DNA from: Bifidobacterium breve
GTDB taxonomy: Bacteria > Bacteroidota > Bacteroidia > Flavobacteriales > Flavobacteriaceae
Direction of reading: 5' to 3'
NCBI GenBank assembly: GCA_943323545.2
Contig: CALPIE020000014.1
Location: 1-32,860 of the forward strand
DNA: 32,860 nt
In this document: positions 1 through 8,070 of the stretch, in pieces
Numbering within the stretch: the first letter of the stretch is position 1
Layout: each line of letters opens with the position of its first letter
The notes under the pieces: model-generated
Told to the model about the DNA's origin: nothing
What the model saw: only the letters and a program-made list of their open reading frames with translations
Databases searched by the model: none
Made by a program: the position numbers and the translations under genes

Positions 1-4
1 AAAA

Positions 5-865
5 ATGGCAAACTTAAAGGAAATCCGTAATAGAATTACTTCCGTTTCATCTACGATGCAAATCACATCGGCTATGAAAATGGTTTCTGCTGCAAAGTTG
101 AAAAAAGCACAAGATGCAATTACAGCAATGCGACCTTATGCCGAAAAATTAACGGAATTATTACAAAATCTTTCTTCCACTCTTGATGGAGATGCTGGTG
201 GCGAATACACAAAACAACGTGAAATTAACAATGTTTTAGTGGTAGCCATTACATCGAACAGAGGTTTGTGTGGTGCTTTTAACACCAACGTCATCAAACA
301 AGCAAAAGTGGTAGCCGATTCTTACGAAGGTAAACAAGTAGACATTTTTGCTATCGGAAAAAAAGGGAATGATATTTTGAGAAAAACATACACTGTTGTT
401 GAAAACAGAAGCGATGTTTTTGATAATCTTACTTTTGATAATGTGTCTGAAATTGCTCAAACCTTAACCGATAAATTTCTTTCTGGCGATTACGACCGAA
501 TTGAAATCGTATATAATGAATTCAAAAATGCAGCGACACAAATTGTGAGAACACAACAATTTTTGCCATTAGCACCAATACAATCCGACGTTGTAGCTTC
601 AACTGGAGATTATATCTTCGAACCTTCAAAAGAAGAAATCGTTTTAACGTTGATTCCGAAATCATTAAAAACACAATTATACAAATCAATACGTGATTCA
701 TTTGCTTCAGAACACGGCGCTCGTATGACCGCTATGCACAAAGCAACCGATAACGCAACCGATTTAAGAGATCAGTTAAAATTAACATACAATAAAGCAC
801 GTCAAGCTGCAATTACTAATGAAATATTAGAGATTGTTGGTGGAGCTGAAGCTTTGAAAGGGTAA
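5..865 (+). CDS. atpG: ATP synthase F1 subunit gamma
   Basis: This is the gamma subunit of the F1F0 ATP synthase, the rotating central stalk inside the alpha3beta3 head at the inner membrane. The 286-residue protein has the family's two most conserved ends: the N-terminal helix (MANLKEIRNRI, then STMQITSAMKMVSAAKLKKAQ) and the C-terminal helix (ATDNATDLRDQLKLTYNKARQ, ITNEILEIVGGAEAL). Length is normal. The ATG lies at the very start of the window, so upstream genes (atpA would be expected) are not visible. A near-perfect palindromic terminator follows 22 bases after the stop, so atpG is the last gene of its transcript. Identification is secure. Confidence 0.97.
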   Translation: MANLKEIRNRITSVSSTMQITSAMKMVSAAKLKKAQDAITAMRPYAEKLTELLQNLSSTLDGDAGGEYTKQREINNVLVVAITSNRGLCGAFNTNVIKQAKVVADSYEGKQVDIFAIGKKGNDILRKTYTVVENRSDVFDNLTFDNVSEIAQTLTDKFLSGDYDRIEIVYNEFKNAATQIVRTQQFLPLAPIQSDVVASTGDYIFEPSKEEIVLTLIPKSLKTQLYKSIRDSFASEHGARMTAMHKATDNATDLRDQLKLTYNKARQAAITNEILEIVGGAEALKG

Positions 866-887
866 TTATTTAATTCAAATAAATTAT

Positions 888-918
888 AAAGAGTCAACAA
901 TTGTTGACTCTTTTTTTT
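888..918 (+). terminator. Rho-independent terminator of the atp operon
   Basis: A perfect 26-base palindrome (AAAGAGTCAACAA/TTGTTGACTCTTT) is followed by a run of T. It lies just after atpG and separates it from the convergent T9SS cargo gene. The T-run is on the plus-strand side, so it mainly serves atpG. Confidence 0.9.
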
Positions 919-941
919 GAACATGTAACCCCTAATAATTT

Positions 942-1820
942 TTATATTTTAATCCACTTAATAACTTCTGTCTTTTCTTCGGAGAAGACTTTTAAGTAAT
1001 AAATACCAGAGGATAAATTACTTACATTGATTTCTTCACTGGTTATTTGTAAATTCTCCTCTTTAAATATTTCTCCGTTGGCATTATACATAATATATTT
1101 TGTGATGTTTTTTTCTGAGGTCAAAAATAAAATGTCTTTGGTTGGATTTGGATATAGTTTGAAAGTTGAATTTACGGATTCATTAGTACCCATTCCTCCG
1201 GTAATAGTTAATTGAACCAATGGTCTATTAGAATTAACCAGCATGACTAAGGCATCAAGGCTGGTGCTTCCAACACGTGTTGCATTTGTAGTTGCATCTG
1301 TTGACCTTCCCCAGGTAATATCGGCTGTCGGTGTACTAGGTCTGTACCATTCAACAAAAATGACGATGTTAGAGGTTCCATTCCATGGAAAAGGAGTTGT
1401 AAAAGGCACTTGTTTCCATCCGGTACCCGTTGGAATACTATAAGAAGTAGAATTGAAAACTTGTGTAGCACCCACTATTTCTGTATTCCAAGCCGGCACG
1501 GGGCTGGTTGGCCAAACGTTATTTGTGGTATGTTTCAGAAGCACCCTGATCTGGGCATCGTTGAATGTATATTCCCCAGTACCCGATTTACTCCAAGCTA
1601 AACTGCTAATGACACCAGCCATACCACCGGCGGTAGTAATCTCTTGTGCCGTATAAAGAGACATCGTTCGGGAATATCGATTAACAGTTGTACTCGTTGA
1701 TAATAAGACATTTGTAGAGGCTGCACCCGTTGAAGTTCCTAAGGATACGGTTACTTGCGCTATCATCTGAGAATTAAAGGTAAGAAATCCCGCTAAAAAT
1801 AAGAGTAATGCTTTTCTCAT
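942..1820 (-). CDS. Secreted protein with type IX secretion (Por) C-terminal sorting domain
   Basis: A 292-residue secreted protein of unknown activity. Residues 1-21 form a Sec signal peptide (basic start, hydrophobic core, cut near MIAQ/VTVS). The C-terminal ~75 residues match the T9SS type A sorting domain: FKLYPNPTKDILFL, a central strand block, LSSGIYYLKV and a basic, strand-like end (EVIKWIKI). The middle is rich in Thr, Ser, Gly and Asn and looks all-beta, with no catalytic motif I recognise. It should be exported to the periplasm, then moved across the outer membrane by T9SS and released or attached to the surface. It stands alone between atpG and a GNAT gene. Its central part looks richer in G and C than its neighbours, which could mean separate acquisition. 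Confidence 0.85.
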   Translation of the reverse strand: MRKALLLFLAGFLTFNSQMIAQVTVSLGTSTGAASTNVLLSTSTTVNRYSRTMSLYTAQEITTAGGMAGVISSLAWSKSGTGEYTFNDAQIRVLLKHTTNNVWPTSPVPAWNTEIVGATQVFNSTSYSIPTGTGWKQVPFTTPFPWNGTSNIVIFVEWYRPSTPTADITWGRSTDATTNATRVGSTSLDALVMLVNSNRPLVQLTITGGMGTNESVNSTFKLYPNPTKDILFLTSEKNITKYIMYNANGEIFKEENLQITSEEINVSNLSSGIYYLKVFSEEKTEVIKWIKI

Positions 1821-1939
1821 GGTTTTTAGGTATCTAGTTTATAATTGTTGTTTGTTAAAAGTAATCAAAAAACGAATTCAAGTAATAAAAAAGAAACAAA
1901 ATCGTTGGCTTCTTTTTTTTATCTTTATATCAAAAAAAA

Positions 1940-2377
1940 GTGATAATCAAAGTGTTTACTGAAATTGACAAGATGCTAACGCAGATAAAGTTGGTGCAAC
2001 AATTGTATCCTAAAATCACAGTAGAAAAATATCAATCCTATCTAGAAGAAATGATTCCGCACAATTATAAGCAAATCGCTGTTTTTGAAAACACTACTTG
2101 TATTGGATTAACCGGAATCTGGATAGGAACAAAACTATGGTCGGGCAAATACATCGAAATCGATAATTTTATTGTGCATTCCGATCATCGAAAAAAAGGA
2201 GTCGGCAAAATGATGACTGATTATGTCGACAATTTAGCAAAAGAAAAAAATTGCACGATGATTGTACTCGATGCTTTCGCTGGGAATTTCAAAGCACATC
2301 GTTTCTATTACAATCAAGGGTTTTCGCCAAAAGGATTTCACTTTGTGAAAATTCTCAATGAAGAAGGATTAACTTAA
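1940..2377 (+). CDS. GNAT family N-acetyltransferase
   Basis: A 145-residue cytoplasmic acetyltransferase of the GNAT superfamily, which moves the acetyl group of acetyl-CoA to an amine; the substrate cannot be told. The acetyl-CoA pyrophosphate loop is visible as HRKKGVGKMMTDYV (R/QxxGxG/A type), after the strand IDNFIVHSDH. The C-terminal part (VLDAFAGNFKAHRFYYNQGFSPKGFHF) matches the family's last helix and strands. The start is GTG; the next in-frame ATG lies 11 codons later and would remove the first beta strand, so GTG is preferred. It ends 10 bases before the small lipoprotein gene. Confidence 0.85.
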   Translation: MIIKVFTEIDKMLTQIKLVQQLYPKITVEKYQSYLEEMIPHNYKQIAVFENTTCIGLTGIWIGTKLWSGKYIEIDNFIVHSDHRKKGVGKMMTDYVDNLAKEKNCTMIVLDAFAGNFKAHRFYYNQGFSPKGFHFVKILNEEGLT

Positions 2378-2387
2378 TTTTGCAATC

Positions 2388-2867
2388 ATGAACTATTTTT
2401 CAAAATTGGTTTTCGTTTTAATGGTCGTGATAGCCAGTAGTTGCTCTTCTAAAAAGTCAATTTCAACCGAATTACCTCAAGCTATAGAAGAAGTTTATTT
2501 TCAAAAATGGATTGGCGGACATGAGTTATCAGGAAGTGGAGTAGATTTCCATCTTAAATTTAAAAATCCGTTACCAATTAATACTTCACTTGTTAAATTA
2601 TTTTTTCAAAATAAAACAGCTTTTTTCGAAAAAGAAAATGAAACTACTTTTACAGCAAAATTTTATTCAAAATCCAATATAATTAAAGTTAGTGATAGTA
2701 TGAAAACGGTTACTAATAAAAGAGAAAATGAAGCTTTCCCATTCCGTTTAAACCCAACAGAAGCGATTCTCGAGTTCAATAATAAAAACAAAATAGTACA
2801 TTTAAAAATTGTAAATATTAAAGAAAAAGAACTTCTTGCATATCCGTCTGCAGGACCAAGAAATTAG
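2388..2867 (+). CDS. Small conserved lipoprotein of unknown function
   Basis: A 159-residue putative lipoprotein. A hydrophobic leader ends in the lipobox ASSC, with the acylated Cys at about residue 19. The rest looks like a small mixed beta domain (EEVYFQKWIGGHELSGSG, then strand-rich segments) ending in LAYPSAGPRN. I recognise no enzymatic motif and no named family with certainty. It lies in line with the flippase and the envelope genes that follow, so an envelope role is a reasonable guess only. A TAATTTTG sequence overlapping the stop of the GNAT gene resembles a Bacteroidetes -7 box, but it is only five bases from the ATG and lacks a well-spaced TTG. Confidence 0.75.
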   Translation: MNYFSKLVFVLMVVIASSCSSKKSISTELPQAIEEVYFQKWIGGHELSGSGVDFHLKFKNPLPINTSLVKLFFQNKTAFFEKENETTFTAKFYSKSNIIKVSDSMKTVTNKRENEAFPFRLNPTEAILEFNNKNKIVHLKIVNIKEKELLAYPSAGPRN

Positions 2868-2896
2868 TTATTTTTGCTTAAAACCAATATGCCACT

Positions 2897-4363
2897 TTGA
2901 GTTTATATAAAAACCTTTTTAAACAAACGCTTATTTACGGACTGGCAACAGTTTTACCGAGAATAATAAGTTTTTTGCTCAACCCCTTGTTTGTTATTTA
3001 TTTGAAAGATAAAAGCGAAATGGGGGAAGTATCGGTAATTTTCTCCTATTTGGTTTTCTTCAATGTTATTTTGTCTTATGGAATGGAAACAGCTTTTTTT
3101 AGATTTTACAATAAAGAAGAAAATAAGAAAAGCGTAATTTCTACGACAACAATTTCTATTTTTTGGTCTTCAATTGGATTTTTATTTCTTGCCTTATTTT
3201 TTAGAAAATCATTCGCAAATTGGTCTGAAATAAATGTAGAATATGTTACGTATACTATTTGGATTTTGACTCTTGATGCATTAGCAATTGTTCCATTTTC
3301 TAAGTTACGAGCCGAGAAAAAACCAATTAAATATGCCACTATTAAAATGGCAAATGTTTTAATTTACTTATTGTTGAACGTTTTCTTTTTGGCAGTATTA
3401 CCTAAAATAGTGATTAATAATCCACAGGGTATTTTAAGTATAATTTACTATGAAAACTTTCAAATAGGTTATATTTTCATTTCAAATCTTATAGCAAGTT
3501 TGATTACATTTTTATTAATAATCCCAAATTATATAAATATAACTTGGAAATTTGATTACCTCCTTTGGAAAAAAATGTTGAAATATGGCATACCTATTTT
3601 AATTGCCGGAATTGCTTTTGCTATCAATGAACATTTTGATAAAATTTTATTAGATTGGTTACATGTATCTAAATCAGATATTGGGGCATATGCTGCTTGT
3701 TACAAAATAGGAATGTTTATGGTTTTATTCAGAACCGCCTATACTTTAGGAATTGAGCCTTTTTTCTTTAGTCATGCTGCTAATGAAAACGCTCCTCAAA
3801 CCTATGCCACAATTACCAAATATTTTGTTATTTTCGGATCGTTTATTTGTCTTTTTGTAATTGCTTTTATCGATATATTAAAACTTCCGTTAGTACCAAA
3901 AAAAGAATATTGGGACGCTATAAAAGTAGTACCTCTAATTGTTTTGGCTAACTTTTTTCTAGGCATTTATACCAATTTATCAGTATGGTATAAATTAATT
4001 GATAAAACAAAAATAGGCGCATATATTTCTATAATTGGAGCAATAGTTACTTTGGTTTTAAATTACTTGTTAATTCCAACCATGAGTTATTACGGTTCTG
4101 CAATTGCAACTATAGCAGCCTATGGGAGTATGATGATTATTTCTTATAAAATGGGACAAAAAAGTTATCCAATTCCTTATGATATGAATAAGATATTTAG
4201 TTATCTTGGACTCACAATAGTTTTTTCGGCAGTGTCGTTTTATATTCCATCAATACGTGAAAATTATTATGTCAAAATACTCTTATTAAGCGTATTTTTA
4301 TATTTCATTTATTACAGTGAAAAGGAAACTTTATCAAGAATCATAAAAAGAAAAGCAAAATAA
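2897..4363 (+). CDS. Oligosaccharide flippase family protein (Wzx/MATE-like polysaccharide exporter)
   Basis: A 488-residue integral inner-membrane protein with about 12-14 hydrophobic helices, of the multidrug/oligosaccharidyl-lipid/polysaccharide (MOP) flippase superfamily. Members move lipid-linked sugars from the inner to the outer leaflet for O-antigen, capsule or exopolysaccharide assembly. The start [21 protein letters not shown] is typical of flavobacterial Wzx-like proteins, and the C-terminal half has the usual polysaccharide-biosynthesis C-terminal helices. The start codon appears to be TTG. The only nearby upstream ATG (2889) is out of frame and reads ATG CCA CTT TGA, stopping inside the TTG start region. 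The gene overlaps dut by one base (TAATG), so the two are probably translationally coupled. A TATTTTTG box at 2869-2876 is a possible promoter element. Confidence 0.88.
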   Translation: MSLYKNLFKQTLIYGLATVLPRIISFLLNPLFVIYLKDKSEMGEVSVIFSYLVFFNVILSYGMETAFFRFYNKEENKKSVISTTTISIFWSSIGFLFLALFFRKSFANWSEINVEYVTYTIWILTLDALAIVPFSKLRAEKKPIKYATIKMANVLIYLLLNVFFLAVLPKIVINNPQGILSIIYYENFQIGYIFISNLIASLITFLLIIPNYINITWKFDYLLWKKMLKYGIPILIAGIAFAINEHFDKILLDWLHVSKSDIGAYAACYKIGMFMVLFRTAYTLGIEPFFFSHAANENAPQTYATITKYFVIFGSFICLFVIAFIDILKLPLVPKKEYWDAIKVVPLIVLANFFLGIYTNLSVWYKLIDKTKIGAYISIIGAIVTLVLNYLLIPTMSYYGSAIATIAAYGSMMIISYKMGQKSYPIPYDMNKIFSYLGLTIVFSAVSFYIPSIRENYYVKILLLSVFLYFIYYSEKETLSRIIKRKAK

Positions 4364-4797
4364 TGATCATTAAAATCATCAACAAATCACAACACGATTT
4401 ACCCAATTACGAGACCATTGCCTCAGCAGGAATGGATTTACGAGCAAATTTATCTCAACCAATAACTATTAAATCGTTAGAACGAACTATAGTAAAAACT
4501 GGACTTTTTATTGAACTTCCAATAGGCTATGAAGCACAAGTTCGCCCGCGTAGTGGATTGGCCGCCAAAAAAGGAATCACAGTTCTTAATTCTCCCGGAA
4601 CTGTAGATGCCGATTATCGTGGTGAAATTGGAGTAATTTTAGTAAATTTATCGAATGAAGATTTTGTAATCGAAAATGGAGAACGAATTGCCCAATTAAT
4701 CATTGCCAAACACGAACGCGCCGAGTGGGTTGAAGTTTCTGAATTGTCTGAAACATCCCGAGGTGAAGGTGGTTTTGGAAGTACAGGAGTGAAATAA
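4363..4797 (+). CDS. dut: Deoxyuridine 5'-triphosphate nucleotidohydrolase (dUTPase)
   Basis: Hydrolyses dUTP to dUMP and pyrophosphate, keeping uracil out of DNA and supplying the dTMP precursor. The 144-residue protein is a standard trimeric dUTPase. Visible motifs in order: motif 1 AGMDLRA, motif 2 [11 protein letters not shown], motif 3 with the catalytic Asp region ([18 protein letters not shown]), motif 4 GERIAQLII, and the flexible glycine-rich motif 5 [10 protein letters not shown]. All are intact. It overlaps the flippase stop by one base. Its place in an envelope cluster is probably transcriptional convenience. Confidence 0.97.
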   Translation: MIIKIINKSQHDLPNYETIASAGMDLRANLSQPITIKSLERTIVKTGLFIELPIGYEAQVRPRSGLAAKKGITVLNSPGTVDADYRGEIGVILVNLSNEDFVIENGERIAQLIIAKHERAEWVEVSELSETSRGEGGFGSTGVK

Positions 4798-4840
4798 TTT
4801 GAAGTGTTCGGTAAGAGTAAGCAATTAAAAGTAAAACATA

Positions 4841-4880
4841 GCGAACCCTGCGTAAAACCTTTGCGCACTTTGCGGTTAAA
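4841..4880 (+). repeat. Short intergenic repeat of the TTTGCG type
   Basis: The spacer between dut and the nucleotidyltransferase contains CCTTTGCGCACTTTGCGGTT, with TTTGCG twice at a 9-base step and a further related GCG word just upstream. I recall similar strings as common spacer repeats in Flavobacterium genomes, but only one copy is in this window. No coding potential. Confidence 0.5.
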
Positions 4881-4889
4881 AAACAAAAA

Positions 4890-5900
4890 ATGAAAATAAT
4901 AGTCCCAATGGCAGGTAGAGGTTCTCGCCTTCGTCCACATACTTTAACTATTCCAAAACCACTAATTCCCATTGCTGGCAAACCAATAGTACATCGATTG
5001 GTTGAAGATATTGCAGGAGTATTAAATCAAGAAATTGAGGAAGTCGCTTTTATCATTCACGAAAGTTTTGGCAAAAAAGTAGAAGAAGATCTAATTGCTA
5101 TAGCCCAAAAATTAGGCGCAAAAGGAACAATATATTACCAAAATGAAGCGTTAGGTACCGGACATGCTATTATGTGCGCCAAAGATTCTTTAAGCGGTTC
5201 TGCGGTTATTGCTTATGCCGATACATTAATTCGTGCCGATTTTGATTTGGATACAACAGCCGATAGTGTTATTTGGGTAAAACAAGTTGATCAACCAGAA
5301 GCTTTTGGAGTTATCAACCTTAATGAGGAAAATGAAATTATAGAATTGGTTGAGAAGCCAAAGGAGTTTGTTTCAGACTTAGCAGTAATCGGAATATATT
5401 ATTTTAAGGATATTGCCGTTTTAAAAGAGGAATTACAGTCTGTTTTAGATAACAACATTATTCACGGTGGCGAATATCAAATTAATGACGGAATTAAGCA
5501 AATGATGGCGAAAGGAATGAAATTCGTCCCTGGAAAAGTCGATGAATGGATGGATTGTGGTAATAAAAATGTTACTGTCGATACCAATTCAAGAATGCTA
5601 GGTTTTCTTCATAACGATGGCGAACATTTAATTGATTATGATGTGAAACAAGAGAACGCAACGATTATTCCGCCTTGTTACATTGGTGAAGATGTCGTGC
5701 TAATTAATGCTACAGTGGGTCCAAATGTATCATTAGGAAAAGGTTGTCACATTATCGATAGCACTATAAAAAACAGTTTAGTTCAAACCCATGCACATAT
5801 TAAAAATGCTAATTTAGACAACGCTATGATAGGAAATCATGCTAGTTTTGATGGTAATTTTACAAGCATTAGTATTGGAGATTTTTCAGTATTAGAATAG
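4890..5900 (+). CDS. Sugar-phosphate nucleotidyltransferase (RmlA/GlmU-like) with left-handed beta-helix tail
   Basis: A 336-residue cytoplasmic enzyme that joins a sugar 1-phosphate to an NTP to give a nucleotide sugar. The N-terminal signature MAGRGSRLRPHTLTIPKPLIP is the nucleotide-binding loop with the catalytic Arg and Lys region. GTGHAIMCAKD and the AYADT segment hold the base- and metal-binding residues, and the VEKPKEF motif follows. From about residue 255 there are hexapeptide-type repeats (PPCYIGEDVV, INATVGPNVSLGKGCHI), a short left-handed beta-helix as in GlmU or archaeal-type enzymes. The exact sugar and nucleotide cannot be fixed from sequence. With the neighbouring flippase, a role in surface polysaccharide or cell-wall precursor supply is likely. 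Confidence 0.88.
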   Translation: MKIIVPMAGRGSRLRPHTLTIPKPLIPIAGKPIVHRLVEDIAGVLNQEIEEVAFIIHESFGKKVEEDLIAIAQKLGAKGTIYYQNEALGTGHAIMCAKDSLSGSAVIAYADTLIRADFDLDTTADSVIWVKQVDQPEAFGVINLNEENEIIELVEKPKEFVSDLAVIGIYYFKDIAVLKEELQSVLDNNIIHGGEYQINDGIKQMMAKGMKFVPGKVDEWMDCGNKNVTVDTNSRMLGFLHNDGEHLIDYDVKQENATIIPPCYIGEDVVLINATVGPNVSLGKGCHIIDSTIKNSLVQTHAHIKNANLDNAMIGNHASFDGNFTSISIGDFSVLE

Positions 5901-5908
5901 TAAATAGA

Positions 5909-7258
5909 ATGAAAAAAATAGTATTAGTTTTTATTTTATTGGGATTTTTTAGTTCTCCTATGTTATTGTTAGGTCAAACAGAGCCTGAACAAGTAGCATT
6001 AGATACCGATGAATTTCAAAATCATTTTTACGAATCTCTAAAACAAAAAGGGATGGAAAATTATGATAGAGCAATAGAATCACTAGAGAAATGTCTTCAA
6101 ATCCAACCTAAAAACGCCTTGTTATTTTTTGAATTAGGGAAGAACTATTTATCTTTAAAAAAATACAAGGATGCCTATGATAACTTTGAAAAAGCAACTA
6201 AAATTGACCCAAAAAACCGTTGGGCATTTGTAGGAATGTATGATGTGTGTTATGATACTCAAGATTATAACCAAGCCATTATAATTGTGCAAAAGCTAAT
6301 TGAATTTAAAGAATTGTATAAAGAAGATTTGGCTTCTCTCTTTATGAATACCCAACAATTTGACAAAGCTTTAGATTTGATAAATGAATTAAATCAAACA
6401 GTAGGGAAGTCTGAAAAACGTGAATTATATAAGGCTCAAATTTTACAGGATGCCAAATATCAAGGTCCAGAAAAAAATAATTTATTAGAACAAATCAGGA
6501 AAAATCCAAAAGAAGAATCTAATTATATTTCATTGATTTACATGTATTCTCAAAGTAATCAGGAAGAAAAAGCAATGGAAATTGCTAAGAAACTAGAGAC
6601 CGAAATACCGACTTCCGATTGGGCTCAAGTAAGTTTATTCAAATTTCATTTGAACAATAATGATGGCGAAAAAGCAATTAAAGCAATGAATACTGTTTTA
6701 GGAAGTTCTAAAATTGATCGAAAAGTCAAACATCGAATTTTTAATGAATTTTTAATTTTTAGTAAAAACGATGTTAAATACGAAGTTGCTTTAGATAAGG
6801 CAATAAGTTATTTTGCTTCAGATAAAGAAGTAAAAGTCGCTAAAGAAATAGGTAAGTTTTATACAAATAAAAAAGAGTGGGACAAAGCTATTAAGTATTT
6901 CGAAATGCATCTAAAATCAGCAAACGACGACTATGAAACAGCAATACTTTTATTAGAAGCTTATTCCCAAAAAGGTCAATTTGATAAAGTAGTATCAACT
7001 GCAGACAATTGGTTACAGTTATTTCCTTCACAACCGCAATTTTATTATTATGCTGGATTAGGTTATAATCAATCCAAAAACTTTAAAAAAGCTAAAGAAA
7101 ATCTTGAACTTGGAATGGATAATTTAGTTGATGATATAGACCTTGAGATCAAAATATACCTCCAATTGAGCTCAGCTTACAATGGATTAGGCGATTTGAA
7201 AAAGAAAGAATTCTATTTCTCCAAAGCAAATGAATTAGTAAAAAAACAAAAAAAATAA
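5909..7258 (+). CDS. Exported tetratricopeptide repeat protein
   Basis: A 449-residue protein with an N-terminal signal peptide (cut near LLLGQ/TEPEQ), so periplasmic or outer-membrane associated. The body is a chain of TPR-like helix pairs: clear units occur around residues 45-115 (YDRAIESLEKCLQIQPKNAL, YKDAYDNFEKATKIDPKNRW), then weaker ones to the C-terminus (WDKAIKYFEMHL, FKKAKENLELGM). TPR arrays act as protein-binding scaffolds; no enzymatic motif is present. It begins 8 bases after the nucleotidyltransferase and is followed 19 bases later by a DUF4292 lipoprotein gene, so it is part of the same operon. Partners may be the two downstream envelope proteins; that is inference. Confidence 0.88.
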   Translation: MKKIVLVFILLGFFSSPMLLLGQTEPEQVALDTDEFQNHFYESLKQKGMENYDRAIESLEKCLQIQPKNALLFFELGKNYLSLKKYKDAYDNFEKATKIDPKNRWAFVGMYDVCYDTQDYNQAIIIVQKLIEFKELYKEDLASLFMNTQQFDKALDLINELNQTVGKSEKRELYKAQILQDAKYQGPEKNNLLEQIRKNPKEESNYISLIYMYSQSNQEEKAMEIAKKLETEIPTSDWAQVSLFKFHLNNNDGEKAIKAMNTVLGSSKIDRKVKHRIFNEFLIFSKNDVKYEVALDKAISYFASDKEVKVAKEIGKFYTNKKEWDKAIKYFEMHLKSANDDYETAILLLEAYSQKGQFDKVVSTADNWLQLFPSQPQFYYYAGLGYNQSKNFKKAKENLELGMDNLVDDIDLEIKIYLQLSSAYNGLGDLKKKEFYFSKANELVKKQKK

Positions 7259-7277
7259 TATTTAGATTTATCCAATA

Positions 7278-8066
7278 ATGAAAAAATGCATTTTTTTATT
7301 TTTTATTTGCTTCATCAGTTCTCTTATGATTGTATCTTGTAAATCTAAAGCAGCTATTCTTGAGGGAAATGCTAGCAATACATTAACTTCAGATAAAATA
7401 ATTGAAAATCATTACAACAATAAAACCGACTTTTCTACATTATATATAAAAGCAAATGCGAAATACAAAGACGAAAAGCAATCTCAAAGCGTCACTGCGG
7501 AAATAAAAATTAAAAAAAACGAGAAAATCTTAATTAGTATTCGTTTTATAGGAATAACAATGGCAAAAGCTATGATTACACCTGACGAAGTAAAATATTA
7601 TGACAAAATAAACAACAAATATTTTGAGGGGGATTATTCTGGATTAAGTAAATGGTTAGGTACAGATTTAGATTTTGATAAGGTTCAAAATTTATTAACA
7701 GGGAAAGCATTAGACGATTTACACAAATTAAACTATTTAGTTTCTATAATTAATAAAATGTATAAATTAGAAGACAATAGTGATGTAAATAATAGTAAAT
7801 CATTCTTTTTTGAAGCAGACAATTTCTTAATTAAACAACAAGAAATAAATCAACCTAATTCAGGAAGAGCTTTGCATATTGTGTATCCAGAATATAAAAA
7901 ATATGACGATATGATTTTACCATTATCCTTTGAAATAGATACAGTTAATAAAAACAACAAAGCCAATATTAATATAGAATATAAAAATGTTTCCTTTAAT
8001 GAAGAACTTTCCTTTCCTTATAGTGTGCCAGAGGGTTTTGAAAGAATAGTTATAGAAAAGTTATAA
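7278..8066 (+). CDS. DUF4292 family lipoprotein
   Basis: A 262-residue lipoprotein. The hydrophobic leader ends in MIVSC, placing the lipid-anchored Cys near residue 21. The body matches my memory of the Bacteroidetes family DUF4292: an alternating beta pattern (KNEKILISIRFIGITMAKAMITPDEVKYYDKIN) and a C-terminal strand block with FPYSVPEGFERI. Such proteins look like LolA/LolB or other lipid-handling beta folds, but this is a resemblance and not shown here. It sits 4 bases before the EnvC-like gene and after the TPR gene, a tight arrangement that suggests the three work together at the envelope. Confidence 0.8.
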   Translation: MKKCIFLFFICFISSLMIVSCKSKAAILEGNASNTLTSDKIIENHYNNKTDFSTLYIKANAKYKDEKQSQSVTAEIKIKKNEKILISIRFIGITMAKAMITPDEVKYYDKINNKYFEGDYSGLSKWLGTDLDFDKVQNLLTGKALDDLHKLNYLVSIINKMYKLEDNSDVNNSKSFFFEADNFLIKQQEINQPNSGRALHIVYPEYKKYDDMILPLSFEIDTVNKNNKANINIEYKNVSFNEELSFPYSVPEGFERIVIEKL

Positions 8067-8070
8067 AACC

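Noticed and set aside
236-460. Minus-strand ORF inside atpG and similar ORFs inside recA, hemF, hemB and hemH
   Set aside because: All are antisense shadows of conserved genes.
4614-4981. Two minus-strand ORFs over the dut-nucleotidyltransferase junction
   Set aside because: They are shadows of two well-supported plus-strand genes and the repeat spacer.
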